Assembly: GCA_003235365.1 (NCBI GenBank)
Contig: QJWJ01000200.1
Coordinates: 1-58,979, forward strand
Direction: 5' to 3'
DNA: 58,979 bases
DNA from: Deltaproteobacteria bacterium
Lineage (GTDB): Bacteria; Myxococcota_A; Polyangia; Polyangiales; Polyangiaceae
Made by a program: the position numbers and the translations under genes
Part shown: piece after piece, positions 1 through 9,877 of the stretch
How positions within the stretch are numbered: position 1 is the stretch's first letter
Layout of the letters: each line of letters opens with the position of its first letter
Notes under the pieces: generated by a model
The model's database searches: none
Told to the model about the DNA's origin: nothing
The model's input: the letters and a program-made list of their open reading frames with translations, nothing else

Positions 1-8
1 CAGTCGCC

Positions 9-2909
9 GTGTTCGGCGGCACGTATGTTCGTTTGCAACAGTTCAGTCATCTCGGGGACGTCGAGCTCGACCTCGACGGAGGGGCGATTCGGCGCGCTGG
101 CAAAGTCGTCACCTCACGTCGCCAAGTCGTCCAGCTGCTCGCATACTTGTTCTCGCGTTCGAATCAGGTCGTCGCGCGCGACGACCTGATGCAGGTGCTC
201 TGGCCAGACAACCGTGGTAGCGCCGGGGCGCTGAACTTCTGCATGACGAAGGTGCGGCAGGTGCTGGGGGAACTGCCCAATGGCCGCTTGCTGACCTATC
301 GAGGCCGTGGGTATCGCTTGGAAGTGGAACTCGCGAACCACCGCCCCGATGTGGACGAAGCTGCGGCGATCTCCGGCACGTATGGGATCACAGCGCTGTT
401 GGAGCGGCAGGATCAGCTCGCCACACTGATGGAGCAGTGGCGCACGGTGGAACGGGCGGGACAGCCGCGTGTGGTGATCATTCAGGCGCCGGCTGGCTTC
501 GGGAAGACGGCGTTGGCTGACGAGTTTGCGCGGCATCTGCAGCGCGAAGGTCAACGTTTCGTTTGGGCCGGTTGCGTCGACGGTGAGCCCGCTTCTGCGT
601 TTTGGCCGTGGCCCGAGATTGTCGAGGGGCTCAGTACACGTCATCGTGCGACCGAGCCGAGCAAGCCGCTTCATCAGTACTCGGCTGCTGATCGCTATCG
701 GTACTTTCGGCGCGTTCACCGGGCGCTGTGGAACGCGACGCGTTCCGCCCCGCTCGCGTTGGTGCTCGACAACATGCACGAGGCGGATCCGGGGGCCTTG
801 GGTGTGCTGCGTCACGTCGTTTCCGGCGACTTCCGGTTACCGCTGATGTGCCTCGTGTTGCTCCGACCTGGCACGACGTTCGCTTTGCAAAAGGAGCTGG
901 CTCCGTTGGCGAAGCACGCTCGCGATGTGCACCTGACGCCGCTGTCCGCTTCGGCGGCTCGTTCCCTGCTGCGGCGTTCATGCCCGGACCTTTCGTCGGA
1001 GTTCGAGCGAGACGCCGTCCGCGCTGCGGCGGGTAACCCCCTGTACCTGTGCAAGCTTGCCCAGGTGGTGGGCGCGCTCGACGACGGCGATGCGCGCGGC
1101 ATCGAAGTCGCGTTGCGGGCTCGTGGGCTCTCTCACGTGCTTTCCCTGCAGATCGCCGCGTTGCCCGCCGTCACTCGATCGTTGCTGACAGCGGCGGCGT
1201 TCATCGGTGACGACTTCGATGCCAGTACCTTGAGTATCACGGTTGGGTCTCGCGTCTCTGACGTCCTGACGGGCCTCGAGCCAGCGAGGGCCGCTGGAGT
1301 CGTTCACGCCTTGATGCAACTGCGTTTTCGCTTCGAACACGATCTCTTTCGGTCCTACTTGCAAGACGCCGTGTCTGCCGCGGAACGTCGACGCTGGCAC
1401 TGGCGAGTGGCACAGGCGCTGCTGATGACCTCCGCCGAAGCAGTGAGGAACGTTGCGCGGATCGCGCACCATCTCAGCCACGGCGCGACGACCGAAACTG
1501 AGGCGAGAGAAGCGACGGATTGGTGCCAGCGTGCGGGGGATACCTGGTTGAGAGCGTCGTCGTTTTCTCAAGCGGCGCTGCAATACGGTGAGGCACTGTC
1601 GCTCAACACCCTTGCGAACTTGCCCGCTGCCGACGTCTGTCGGCTCCAGGTGCGTGCTTCGCTGGCGCTGCGCCTCGCTGGCGACCCTCACGGGGCCAGG
1701 AGCGCAGCGACCGTGGCATTGGAGTTGGCGCGTTCGGACGCGAACGGGGAGCTGTTCGCCGAAGCGGTGCTTGCACTCGCCGGCACGTGGAACGACTCCA
1801 CGAGGAGTACCCCCGACCTCGAAGGCTTGCTGATTGAAGCTGTCGAGCGTTGTGAGCCTTTGGTTCCCGTTCGCCCTCGACTGTTGGCGCGACTGGCGAT
1901 GGCCTACTGCAGCGGCGGCGGCGATGCGACTTGTCGATCGTCGAGCGATGCCGAGCGGTTGCTGAGCGCGCTCGATACCAGCACCGGACGGTCGGGACAT
2001 CTGTTGATGGCGCGGGCTTATGGGCGATTCTCCGATACGCGGTTGTTCGGCCAATTGCAGAAACTGGCTGACGACGCAGCGGCGCGTTTCGCGGTGGATC
2101 GGAATTGGGAAGACGAAGCGCAGGCACTGACGATGGCTCGTGGGTTTGCCATTCGCAATGGCGACGCCCAGCACGCCCGTCGGATCGAGCGCCGGCTCGC
2201 GCTGTGGCGGCGCTCGGCGCCGGTCAGCGCCTGGGCGTATCTGGGTCACAGCACTGATGCTGCGTTGGCGGTATTCCGGGGCGATCCCCGGGCGCCGGCA
2301 CTGATCGACGAAGCGCTCGCTGTTGGCATGCGAAGTGTTCCCGAGTCTGCGAAAGAAGCGTATCTGGCCCACCGATTCACGTTGGCGCTGGAGGTTGGGC
2401 TCAGCAGCGACCTCGATTCACTGCTCGGTCAAGTCCCCGAGGAGAGCAAGTCGACCGAGATCGGCTTGGGCATCATCGCGTTTTGCATGGCGCTGCTGTG
2501 GCGTGACGACCAATCACGTGCGCTTTACGACCAGCTGATGGCGAGGGTATCCGCTGACACCGGGAACCGTCCTTTCGCGCTGGTCATGCTGATTTGTGAA
2601 CTGATCGCCCATCACGCCGATCAGCAGCGCGCCAGGGGAGTGCTGGAGGCGCTCGGTAGCACCGCTGGTTGTCTCGGTACCACGGGCGCCGTCGGCGCGG
2701 TTTTCGGGCCCATGGGCTACGCCTTGGGCGGCTTGGCGGCTTCGATCGGGGAGTCTGAGCGGGCTTGCGAATACTTTCGTGCCGCCGGCCTGACCGCCGC
2801 GAAGTTCGGGTCTCGGCGGTGGGTGCTCAGGTGCGAAAAGGCCGTTGCCCGGGTGCGCTCGGGCTTCAACGGCGGCCGTTGGCACGTCGAGCGAGCGATG
2901 GTCGATTGA
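9..2909 (+). CDS. Winged-helix transcriptional regulator with AAA ATPase and TPR-like region
   Basis: 966 residues from a GTG at position 9. The frame stays open to the window edge, so the true start may lie upstream. Residues about 10-105 read as an OmpR/SARP-type winged helix (LLAYLFSRSNQVVARDDL, then a YRGRGYRL wing). A STAND/AAA-like ATPase follows, with Walker A APAGFGKTAL at about 160-169 and a Walker B-like LALVLDN at about 248-254. The C-terminal 500 residues are Ala/Leu-rich and helical, as in TPR regions of BTAD or MalT-like activators. No LuxR-type HTH is visible at the C-terminus, so DNA binding should rest on the N-terminal domain. The expected role is an ATP-dependent transcriptional activator in the cytoplasm; the target is unknown. 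It converges on the methyltransferase gene with a 37-base gap. Confidence 0.85.
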   Translation: MFGGTYVRLQQFSHLGDVELDLDGGAIRRAGKVVTSRRQVVQLLAYLFSRSNQVVARDDLMQVLWPDNRGSAGALNFCMTKVRQVLGELPNGRLLTYRGRGYRLEVELANHRPDVDEAAAISGTYGITALLERQDQLATLMEQWRTVERAGQPRVVIIQAPAGFGKTALADEFARHLQREGQRFVWAGCVDGEPASAFWPWPEIVEGLSTRHRATEPSKPLHQYSAADRYRYFRRVHRALWNATRSAPLALVLDNMHEADPGALGVLRHVVSGDFRLPLMCLVLLRPGTTFALQKELAPLAKHARDVHLTPLSASAARSLLRRSCPDLSSEFERDAVRAAAGNPLYLCKLAQVVGALDDGDARGIEVALRARGLSHVLSLQIAALPAVTRSLLTAAAFIGDDFDASTLSITVGSRVSDVLTGLEPARAAGVVHALMQLRFRFEHDLFRSYLQDAVSAAERRRWHWRVAQALLMTSAEAVRNVARIAHHLSHGATTETEAREATDWCQRAGDTWLRASSFSQAALQYGEALSLNTLANLPAADVCRLQVRASLALRLAGDPHGARSAATVALELARSDANGELFAEAVLALAGTWNDSTRSTPDLEGLLIEAVERCEPLVPVRPRLLARLAMAYCSGGGDATCRSSSDAERLLSALDTSTGRSGHLLMARAYGRFSDTRLFGQLQKLADDAAARFAVDRNWEDEAQALTMARGFAIRNGDAQHARRIERRLALWRRSAPVSAWAYLGHSTDAALAVFRGDPRAPALIDEALAVGMRSVPESAKEAYLAHRFTLALEVGLSSDLDSLLGQVPEESKSTEIGLGIIAFCMALLWRDDQSRALYDQLMARVSADTGNRPFALVMLICELIAHHADQQRARGVLEALGSTAGCLGTTGAVGAVFGPMGYALGGLAASIGESERACEYFRAAGLTAAKFGSRRWVLRCEKAVARVRSGFNGGRWHVERAMVD

Positions 2910-2946
2910 CTTGGACGGATGCTTCGATGGCAGCCCTGGCACAACG

Positions 2947-3660
2947 CTAGCGCGGCCCGCTGGCGACGAACAGTGCGCCCGCGCCGACTTGTTCGATGTG
3001 CACCCGTTGGAAACGCCGTTGGAGTTCCGCTTGCAGTCGTTCCGGGCTGTCGTGCTGGTTGGAGAAGATGCCCTTGCCGTTGTAGACGGTCATGAACAGG
3101 CGTTGGCGCCGGAGCAGCGGCAGATCCCTGCCGAGCAGTGTGCTACCGAACACCAACCCGTCCTCGGCCAGCGTGGGGATCAAATGGTCGAACAGGCGCC
3201 ACTTGCCCGCGCCACCGTCAGGCAGACAGTGAAGCAAGAAATTGAGACTGATGGAATCGTAGTAGCGACGCGGCAAATGGTTTGGTTCGAGGATGTCGCC
3301 TTCCACCGTCTTCGGTTGGTAATGAGCGATGCGTCGCGCGGCGTGCTCTAAACTGTTGGGATTTAGATCGAAGAGGGTGATCTCCGGCGCGCCGATACGA
3401 AAACGCGCGCGCTTCAAATAGTAGCCGGTGCCGACGCCGACATCGAGGTGGTGTCTGCCGACGTGTTCTTCATAGAGTCGGAGCAAACGCGCCGCGGGAC
3501 ATTTCCAGATCAGGCTGCAAGAGAAGCCGAGCACGTACAGATCGTAGATGCGCAACACCAGTGGTGAGTAGACGGCTTGGCCAGCTTGGGTTGATGTTCG
3601 CTGTCGAACGGTAGAGGGTCCCACGCCCCGAGCGTACGTCCACGGTTCGTTGATGTCCAC
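2947..3660 (-). CDS. Class I SAM-dependent methyltransferase
   Basis: 237 residues from a GTG at 3660. The frame is open upstream to 3873, but that extension (many Arg/Pro, no fold) looks like non-coding DNA. Motif I is LDVGVGTGYYLKRA at about residues 72-85. It is followed by an acidic residue for SAM ribose (ITLFDLNP) and a motif IV-like YDSISLNFLLHCL. The length and the pre-motif segment (VLRIYDLYVLGFSCSLIWKCP) match small stand-alone methyltransferases of the UbiE/Methyltransf_25 type found in actinobacteria and myxobacteria. The substrate cannot be read from the sequence. It is transcribed alone and leftward. Start choice is uncertain: no clear Shine-Dalgarno precedes 3660, and a second GTG lies at 3624. 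Confidence 0.8.
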   Translation of the reverse strand: MDINEPWTYARGVGPSTVRQRTSTQAGQAVYSPLVLRIYDLYVLGFSCSLIWKCPAARLLRLYEEHVGRHHLDVGVGTGYYLKRARFRIGAPEITLFDLNPNSLEHAARRIAHYQPKTVEGDILEPNHLPRRYYDSISLNFLLHCLPDGGAGKWRLFDHLIPTLAEDGLVFGSTLLGRDLPLLRRQRLFMTVYNGKGIFSNQHDSPERLQAELQRRFQRVHIEQVGAGALFVASGPR

Positions 3661-4018
3661 TACGTGCGGCCATGTCGCGTCTCGAAGGTGACCGTGGGCG
3701 TGTCGCGTCGTGGCCGGAGGCGCGGTGATTCCGGGGCACACGTGGGTGAGCTGGCACGAGCTCCGGCGCCTCGCCGGAGGCCACATCGAAACGCGCCAGC
3801 TGTGGTCACTCCCACGCCGGTTGCCGACGCAGAACGGCTGACGTGACGCTTCGCTAACTGGAACCGGAGCCATCGTGTCGCACAGTCACCGACATCAGTT
3901 GCAGTCGGGTCGCGACGACCCGCGCGCCGGGCAGGGCTTTCGTTGAGCCGTCGCGCACCCGTCGAAGTACGTAATCCTACGGGCCCGAGGCCGTCCCCTC
4001 GGAACCGATCTCGATCCC
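3661..4018. other. Intergenic region between divergent genes
   Basis: This separates the methyltransferase (leftward) from the DUF1592 lipoprotein (rightward), so both promoters should lie here. Short open frames exist on both strands, but they are Arg/Pro-rich and show no family resemblance. No repeat or strong hairpin was recognised. Confidence 0.5.
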
Positions 4019-5803
4019 ATGCGTGTCCGTATCGATGTGGTTCTCGTTGCCGCGTTGCCGGTGATTGCAGCCTGTTCCGGCCGGCTCGCTCTCGACCAGG
4101 ACGTCCCGAGGACGGACGATGGGGTCGACGACGGCCGGTCGTCTCGCGACGCTCGCGGTGGGGTGAAGGACGTTTCGCCGGGCCCGGCCGGGGCGCGGAC
4201 CGGTTCAACCGGCGCCGTCTCGATGTCTGGTGACACGGAGTCGACGTCGCCGGCTGCCGACGCCGCGTCGAACTCGGCCGAGCCGACGGCAGATGTCGCG
4301 GTGTCTGCGCCACCGCAACCGCTGCGACGGCTGAGTCACTTCGAATACCGAAACACGTTGGCGGACCTGTTTCCGATGCTGACGGTGGTCGTGCCGGAGT
4401 TGGCTGTGGATGAACGCATCGACGGCTTCACCAACCACTACGATGGCATGCAACCGTCTGATCTGCTGACGGAGCAGTATCTCGGTGTCGCTCAGGCCGT
4501 TGCTCGGCAAGTGGACGAGTCCGTGGTTCAGCGCTGGGGTGGCTGCGTCCGCGGGGGCAGTTGTTCGGAGACGTTCATACGCGGGTTTGGTGCCGAAGCG
4601 TTTCGACGTCCCCTGACCGACGAAGAGATTGCGCGCTACCTCGACATCTTCGAGTCGGGCCCGGGCGGACTGGACCCGCTGTTGGGGATGCAGCTCACCG
4701 TCATGACCATGCTGCAGTCGCCGCATTTCCTGTACCGGCCCGAACTCGGTGTGGCCGCCGATCCTGGTCCCCTGGGCAAACCGCTGTCGCCCTACGAAAC
4801 CGCTTCGCGCCTCAGCTACTTGTTCTGGGCGAGCATGCCTGACGACGAGTTGTTCGACGCCGCGAGTGCGGGTGAGCTGGTAGATGCGGAGTCAGTGCGG
4901 GTGCAGGCGGAACGGCTGCTCCAGGACGACAAGGCGCGTCGCGGCGTGATTCAGTTTCTGCGCGAATGGTTGAAACTGGACAAGGTCACGACGAAGCTGA
5001 AGCTGGACGAGGCTGGATGGGACGAGGCGTTTCGAGACGAGCTGCGCCAGAGCGTGGAGCGTTTCGTCTACGACGAGGTGTTCGTTCCTGGCGGGACGAG
5101 CGTCGACCTGTTGACGTCGACGCGGTTTCCAGCGACAGCGGCGATCGCCGGCCTGTTCGGTGAAACGTCGAACGGTGGGAGTTGGAGTGTGATCCAAACG
5201 GATGCCGAGCAACGTTCTGGATTGCTGACCCACCCGGCGTTTCTCGGTGCGCACGGGTATGGGGAATATGGCTCTCCCGTATTGCGTGGCGTCTACGTTC
5301 TGGATCGCATTCTGTGTGCCCCGCCTTCGCCACCACCGCCAGGTACCGTGGTGATGCCACCTGAATCACCCTCCGACGCTGCGCAGCCTCGCACCAATCG
5401 AGAGGCGTACGTCGAAGCCACGGCCGGTCCGGGCTGCGATGCTTGCCACACCGCCATCAACGCGCTCGGTTTCGCCTTCGAGCACTACGATACGCTCGGC
5501 CAATACCGCGATACCGACTCGGGTCATCCGGTGGACGCTTCGGGAGCATTGGGACAATTCCAGTTCGAGGATGCCGTGGAGTTGAGCCAGCAGCTTGCCG
5601 CGAGTGAAGAGTTTCAGGCGTGCGTCGTCCGCCGTTGGGCGAGCTATGCGCTGGGGGGGAGTCCGCTCGCTGCCGATCCCGCGTTCCTCGACGACCTGAG
5701 AGGTGCCTTCTCGTCCGAGGGTCATTCACTCCGAGAGCTGCTGATGAGCATCGCGACGCACGAACGCTTCGCGCACTGGCTGGCCGTGGAGCAGACGCAC
5801 TGA
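4019..5803 (+). CDS. DUF1592-family lipoprotein with CxxCH motif
   Basis: 594 residues. The N-terminus has a signal peptide and lipobox (VIAAC, Cys19), then an acidic Ser/Thr linker. Family blocks appear in the usual order: DUF1587-like (LRRLSHFEYRNTLADLF, ~100), DUF1595-like (FGAEAFRRPLTDEEIARYL, ~190), DUF1592 (LSPYETASRLSYLFWASMPD, ~257), DUF1588 (RSGLLTHPAFL, ~400) and DUF1585 (FAFEHYDTLGQYRDTD, ~480). A c-type haem motif CDACH sits at residues 473-477, inside the DUF1588/1585 junction as in planctomycete and myxobacterial relatives. The DUF1552 gene starts 17 bases downstream, the usual partner. The family is exported and often linked to cytochrome-like redox chemistry, but no reaction is established. 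Lipidation and haem attachment are inferred. Confidence 0.88.
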   Translation: MRVRIDVVLVAALPVIAACSGRLALDQDVPRTDDGVDDGRSSRDARGGVKDVSPGPAGARTGSTGAVSMSGDTESTSPAADAASNSAEPTADVAVSAPPQPLRRLSHFEYRNTLADLFPMLTVVVPELAVDERIDGFTNHYDGMQPSDLLTEQYLGVAQAVARQVDESVVQRWGGCVRGGSCSETFIRGFGAEAFRRPLTDEEIARYLDIFESGPGGLDPLLGMQLTVMTMLQSPHFLYRPELGVAADPGPLGKPLSPYETASRLSYLFWASMPDDELFDAASAGELVDAESVRVQAERLLQDDKARRGVIQFLREWLKLDKVTTKLKLDEAGWDEAFRDELRQSVERFVYDEVFVPGGTSVDLLTSTRFPATAAIAGLFGETSNGGSWSVIQTDAEQRSGLLTHPAFLGAHGYGEYGSPVLRGVYVLDRILCAPPSPPPPGTVVMPPESPSDAAQPRTNREAYVEATAGPGCDACHTAINALGFAFEHYDTLGQYRDTDSGHPVDASGALGQFQFEDAVELSQQLAASEEFQACVVRRWASYALGGSPLAADPAFLDDLRGAFSSEGHSLRELLMSIATHERFAHWLAVEQTH

Positions 5804-5820
5804 AGTTTCGGGATTGCTCG

Positions 5821-7341
5821 ATGAAGGCCATGACGACACTCACTCGACGAACACTATTTCAAGCGGCATGCGGGCTGGGCTTGGGCTCGCTATTTCTTCC
5901 CGAGCTGGGGCGAGCGCAAGACACGACCGACGACCGCAAGCTGATCTTCATCTACGCCGAGGCGGGCTGGACGCATCGGGCCTATCGGATGCGTCCGCCG
6001 TGGGCACCCGCGCAGTGGAGCGAATACGAGTTGTACGCGCCGGAGTTCTTCCGAAAACCCGACGACCTCGAGTGGGAGTTCGAGCTGACCGACCCGCGCC
6101 TGACGGAGAACGACTTTTCGCGCTTGCTGCGTCCGTTGTATCGGCATCGGGACATCATGATTGCGACCGAGGGGCTGGCAATGCTGACCACTGCCCTCGA
6201 CCAGTACGGTGACGCTCACGCCCAAGCACACATCCATGCGTGGTCGGCGTATCCCTCTGGATCCGAGGATGGTCCGAAATCGCGCGGCGCGGCTCCGTCC
6301 CTCGACCAGCGGATCCACGAGCACATCCGTCTGACGGATCCGGGCCATCAAACGATGGACTTCCGGTTGATGGCGCCGGAGTTGTTCCACGAATGGCTGT
6401 ACCGCAGCGACGGCAGTGGAGGTGCCGCGAGGCTCCCCACGGAAACGGACCCGCGCGCGGCGTTCGATCGCTTCTTCGGTGCGGTCGATCGAGCCGACCC
6501 ACTCGAAGCCAATGCGGGATTGACGCTTTCGATGGCCATGGCGGAGTTTCAGCGGCTGGCGCCCAGGTTGCCGCGAGAGGACCAACTGAAGCTCGAAGCT
6601 CATCGAGACATGCTCGCCACGCTCGAGAGCAAGTTGGGCAATCGAGTTGCTTGCGACAGCCGGTTGGCTCCCCCTGATACGAGCAGTCTGAGCCGTGTCG
6701 AGAGGTTCGACAGCGACATCACGTCCTTCGCTCAGATGATCGCCGCGGGGCTTTCTTGTGGCGTGTCGCGCGTGGCGACGCTCGGGTCGATAACGCCGTA
6801 TCCGGAGAGCTACGGCTTGGACGCGTCGACGGACATTCACCACGAGTACGAGCACCCGACCGATCCTCGACCTGCCTACGACGGATCGGCCGATCAAGCG
6901 TACTTCGAGAAAGAAGAGTTCATGATCCAGCGCAACGTCCTACAGATGGAATCGCTGGCTCGCCTGTTGGATGTCTTTCGTGCCACTCCGGATGGTACTG
7001 GTAACCTGCTCGACAACGCGATTGTCGTCTACCTCGGTGAACTGAGCCATGGCAACCACGGCCACGAATACTACCCGTCTCTGGTCTTCGGCTCCGGGGG
7101 CGGAATGGTGACTCCGGGGCGTTATGTCAAGTACGCCCAGAACAACCCCAACCCTTGGGGCAGAAACTATCACAACGAGTTCACTGGAACGGCCCATTCG
7201 AAGTTGCTGGTCTCGATCGCCCAGGGCTTCGGGTTGTCGATGGACGACTTCGGTGTTCCAACGGTCCCGGGGGAAGCACCTCACGTGGGGGCAAAAGGGG
7301 AAGTCGAGTTGGGCGGTCCATTGCACCGGTTGAAAATCTGA
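5821..7341 (+). CDS. DUF1552-family exported protein (Tat signal)
   Basis: 506 residues from ATG 5821; a second ATG at 5830 is possible. The N-terminus carries a twin-arginine signal (TRRTLFQAACGLGLG, Arg9-Arg10) ending near LPELGRA, so the folded protein is probably exported by Tat. The body matches DUF1552, whose fold resembles alkaline-phosphatase-like DUF1501 proteins. Visible elements are AHAQAHIHAWSAYPSG, the HHEYEHP block, and the C-terminal VVYLGELSHGNHGHEYYP, GSGGGMVTPGRYV and HSKLLVSIAQGFGL. These His/Asp/Glu-rich stretches could bind metal. It is almost certainly cotranscribed with the DUF1592 gene, since this pairing recurs across myxobacteria and planctomycetes. The function of the pair is unknown. 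Confidence 0.87.
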   Translation: MKAMTTLTRRTLFQAACGLGLGSLFLPELGRAQDTTDDRKLIFIYAEAGWTHRAYRMRPPWAPAQWSEYELYAPEFFRKPDDLEWEFELTDPRLTENDFSRLLRPLYRHRDIMIATEGLAMLTTALDQYGDAHAQAHIHAWSAYPSGSEDGPKSRGAAPSLDQRIHEHIRLTDPGHQTMDFRLMAPELFHEWLYRSDGSGGAARLPTETDPRAAFDRFFGAVDRADPLEANAGLTLSMAMAEFQRLAPRLPREDQLKLEAHRDMLATLESKLGNRVACDSRLAPPDTSSLSRVERFDSDITSFAQMIAAGLSCGVSRVATLGSITPYPESYGLDASTDIHHEYEHPTDPRPAYDGSADQAYFEKEEFMIQRNVLQMESLARLLDVFRATPDGTGNLLDNAIVVYLGELSHGNHGHEYYPSLVFGSGGGMVTPGRYVKYAQNNPNPWGRNYHNEFTGTAHSKLLVSIAQGFGLSMDDFGVPTVPGEAPHVGAKGEVELGGPLHRLKI

Positions 7342-7643
7342 CGCGGCGGTTCGTCGGGTTGCATCGAACGCGTCTCAGGGACACCTGACGAACGAGGGAG
7401 TCTCGGTCGAGCGTCGAGCATACCGCTGGACATCGGAGCAACGGTTGGCGTCCGGGCACGGTCCGTGCAGGTCGGTGATGGGAGCCAATGCGGATAGCGT
7501 GGCTGCAAGGGACTGAATGGTGTGCCAGCGGGGATGGTGGCGTGAGTAGTGCGCGGATGGGGCCCGTGTTAGTTTCGCCCGCGCAAGCGGAGGCCATGAA
7601 GAACGGTCCGGGGATGGGACCGCACGTGGTCGAGGAGGTATCG
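7342..7643. other. Intergenic region upstream of the GH13 gene
   Basis: The frame of the GH13 gene is open back to 7488, but that part lacks protein-like composition and the strong ribosome-binding site lies at 7632. I see no gene or hairpin here. Confidence 0.5.
7632..7638 (+). promoter_or_regulatory. Ribosome binding site that fixes the GH13 start
   Basis: GAGGAGG lies five bases before ATG 7644. It decides this start over upstream in-frame ATGs at 7488, 7557, 7596 and 7614. Confidence 0.8.
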
Positions 7644-9677
7644 ATGTCTCAAGCAACAGATTTGCGATCAGAACAACGCCACAGTGACGTCGCGCCGCGT
7701 CGAGCGCGGACGATCCCTGTCGACCGCGGTACACCGATGGGGGCGACCCTCGTGCAAGATGGAGTCACGTTCCGGACCTGGGCGCCCCATGCGCGCTCGG
7801 TGTACGTCGTCACCGAGGCGGACGAAACCAACGACTGGCAGACCTGGACGCCGTCGGATGATCGGCAACTGACGTCTCTCGGAGATGGCACGTTCGCCGG
7901 GGCGCTGGAAGGCTTGGGGGAGGGAGCGGGTTACCTGTTTTGGGTAGTCGGCCCCGAAGGCGGCTCCGAGGGATTCAAGCGCGACCCCTACGCACGTGAA
8001 ATCGCCACGTCGCCAGCTTTCCCAAACGGGCCGTGCATCGTGCGTAGCGATGCGACCTATCCCTGGCGCTGCGAGGACTGGCGTCCGCGTCCGTATCACG
8101 AGTGGATCGTTTACCAGCTGCACGTCGGCGCATTCTGGCGCGTCGACGAGGCCGGTCGTGACCAACGCCGGCAGTATGGTCGTTTCCTCGACGTTATCGA
8201 ACGCCTACCGTACCTGCGTGACTTGGGGGTGACGGCGGTGCAGTTTCTTCCCGTTCAAGAGTTCGATACCGCCATCGGGTTGGGTTACGCCGGTCTCGAC
8301 TACTTCTCGCCGGAAATGGCTTATCAGATCGAGGACGACGCCGAACTCGGGCGCTACCTGGAGCTGGTCAATGGCATGTTGCAAGGCTTCGAACGCGCGC
8401 CGTTGACACTCGAGGAGCTTCGACCCGGGCCGAATCAGCTCAAGGCACTGGTCGATCTGTGTCACCTGCATGGCCTGTCGGTGGTTTTCGATCTCGTCTA
8501 CAACCACGCAGGCGGTGGGCTCGACGATCGGAGCTTGTACTACTTCGACCGCCAGCCACGCGGGGACGACAATCGGAGCCAATACTTCACCGACCAGGGG
8601 CACGCGGGTGGGAAGGTGTTCGCGTATTGGCAGGCGCCCGTACGTCAGTTCCTGATCGACAACGCGAGTTTCTTCCTCGAGCACTATCGCATCGACGGCA
8701 TTCGCTACGACGAAGTGACGGTCATTCACCACCACGGAGGGGATCAGTTCTGTCGCGATCTGACCGGCACGTTGCGCTTCGAGAATCCGGCGCTGTTGCA
8801 GGTGGCAGAGTATTGGGATGGCGACCGACACTTCGCCATCGAACGACCGCCTTCAGGGCTGGGTTTCGACTCGGGCTCGGATGATCGACTACGGCTCGCA
8901 GTCCGTAGCGCGGTTGCGAGTGCGTCCTCCGGCTCGTCTGCGGCTGTGAACATGGACGCGATAGCCGGAGCGCTCCATCCGCGGTACGGGTTTGCCGGGT
9001 GGGGTTCGGTGCAGAGTGTCGAGGATCACGACCGCGTGCTTTGGGACTTCGGGGCGAATCGTCCGCGCGAACCGCGGATCGTGAGCCTTGCGGATCCGAG
9101 TGACAGTCGCTCCTGGTACGCTCGCAGCCGCGCTCGTGTTGCAATGGGCTTCGTCGCCACGGGCACCGGCGTTCCGTTCATGTTCATGGGTCAGGAGTTT
9201 CTCGAGGACAAGCCGTGGAGCGATGACGTGCACAACTGGGATCGCTTCTTGATCTGGTGGGACGGGGTTCACGGTGCGGACGCTGCCATGGTCAACCACC
9301 ATCGCTTCACGAGCGAGCTGTTGGCGCTGCGTAACTCGCAACCTGCCCTTCAGAATGGTGAACTCAACGTCTTTCACGTGCACAACGACAACCGAGTGAT
9401 CGCCTACCACCGCTGGCTCGAAGGGTACGGCCGCGACCTCGTCATCGTCGCGTCCCTTCGGGACGCGACCCACTACGACTACCGCATTGGAATGCCCCGC
9501 GCTGGCCGTTGGCGGGAGGTGTTCAACAGCGACGTCTACGACAATTGGGTGAACCCCATGACGGCGGGCAACGGCGGGAGCGTCGTTGCCGATGGCGGAC
9601 CGCAACATCAGTTGCCTTCCAGTGCGTCGGTCGTCATCCCGGCCAATGGCTTCGTCGTGCTGGCGCACGAAGGGTAG
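7644..9677 (+). CDS. GH13 family enzyme, 1,4-alpha-glucan branching enzyme-like
   Basis: 677 residues. An N-terminal CBM48-like beta-sandwich (VQDGVTFRTWAPHARSVYVV) precedes a GH13 barrel. The four conserved regions are visible: region I VVFDLVYNHAGGG (Asp284, His288), region II GIRYDEVTVIHH (nucleophile Asp356), region III LLQVAEYWD (acid/base Glu389) and region IV VEDHD (Asp463). The C-terminus has a short beta domain ending in PANGFVVLAHEG. This arrangement fits branching enzymes and related trehalohydrolases or amylases. I prefer branching or alpha-glucan processing because of region II and the MFMGQEFLEDKPW block. No signal peptide is seen, so it should act in the cytoplasm on glycogen-like glucan. 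No other glycogen gene is adjacent. The exact reaction is not resolved. Confidence 0.85.
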   Translation: MSQATDLRSEQRHSDVAPRRARTIPVDRGTPMGATLVQDGVTFRTWAPHARSVYVVTEADETNDWQTWTPSDDRQLTSLGDGTFAGALEGLGEGAGYLFWVVGPEGGSEGFKRDPYAREIATSPAFPNGPCIVRSDATYPWRCEDWRPRPYHEWIVYQLHVGAFWRVDEAGRDQRRQYGRFLDVIERLPYLRDLGVTAVQFLPVQEFDTAIGLGYAGLDYFSPEMAYQIEDDAELGRYLELVNGMLQGFERAPLTLEELRPGPNQLKALVDLCHLHGLSVVFDLVYNHAGGGLDDRSLYYFDRQPRGDDNRSQYFTDQGHAGGKVFAYWQAPVRQFLIDNASFFLEHYRIDGIRYDEVTVIHHHGGDQFCRDLTGTLRFENPALLQVAEYWDGDRHFAIERPPSGLGFDSGSDDRLRLAVRSAVASASSGSSAAVNMDAIAGALHPRYGFAGWGSVQSVEDHDRVLWDFGANRPREPRIVSLADPSDSRSWYARSRARVAMGFVATGTGVPFMFMGQEFLEDKPWSDDVHNWDRFLIWWDGVHGADAAMVNHHRFTSELLALRNSQPALQNGELNVFHVHNDNRVIAYHRWLEGYGRDLVIVASLRDATHYDYRIGMPRAGRWREVFNSDVYDNWVNPMTAGNGGSVVADGGPQHQLPSSASVVIPANGFVVLAHEG

Positions 9678-9877
9678 CGCTGCTGCTGGTGGGAATGCGA
9701 CGGCTGGCTACGATGTGTGAACGGCCGAGGTGCGAGATGTAGCCTCCCGGTCGTGGCCAGTCGCCGCTTCGACGCTGCGATCCAACTCGACACGCTCACA
9801 CCCGCGCGGTGTTGCACCGAGGGAGCAGGGCGTGCCTGCTCAGGCGCGACCCGGCGCGCCGTGCTACTCAAGTGTCA

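Noticed and set aside
978..2372. Long minus-strand open frame inside the regulator gene
   Set aside because: Antisense shadow of the winged-helix/AAA gene, Arg/Gln/Pro-rich, no domain recognised.
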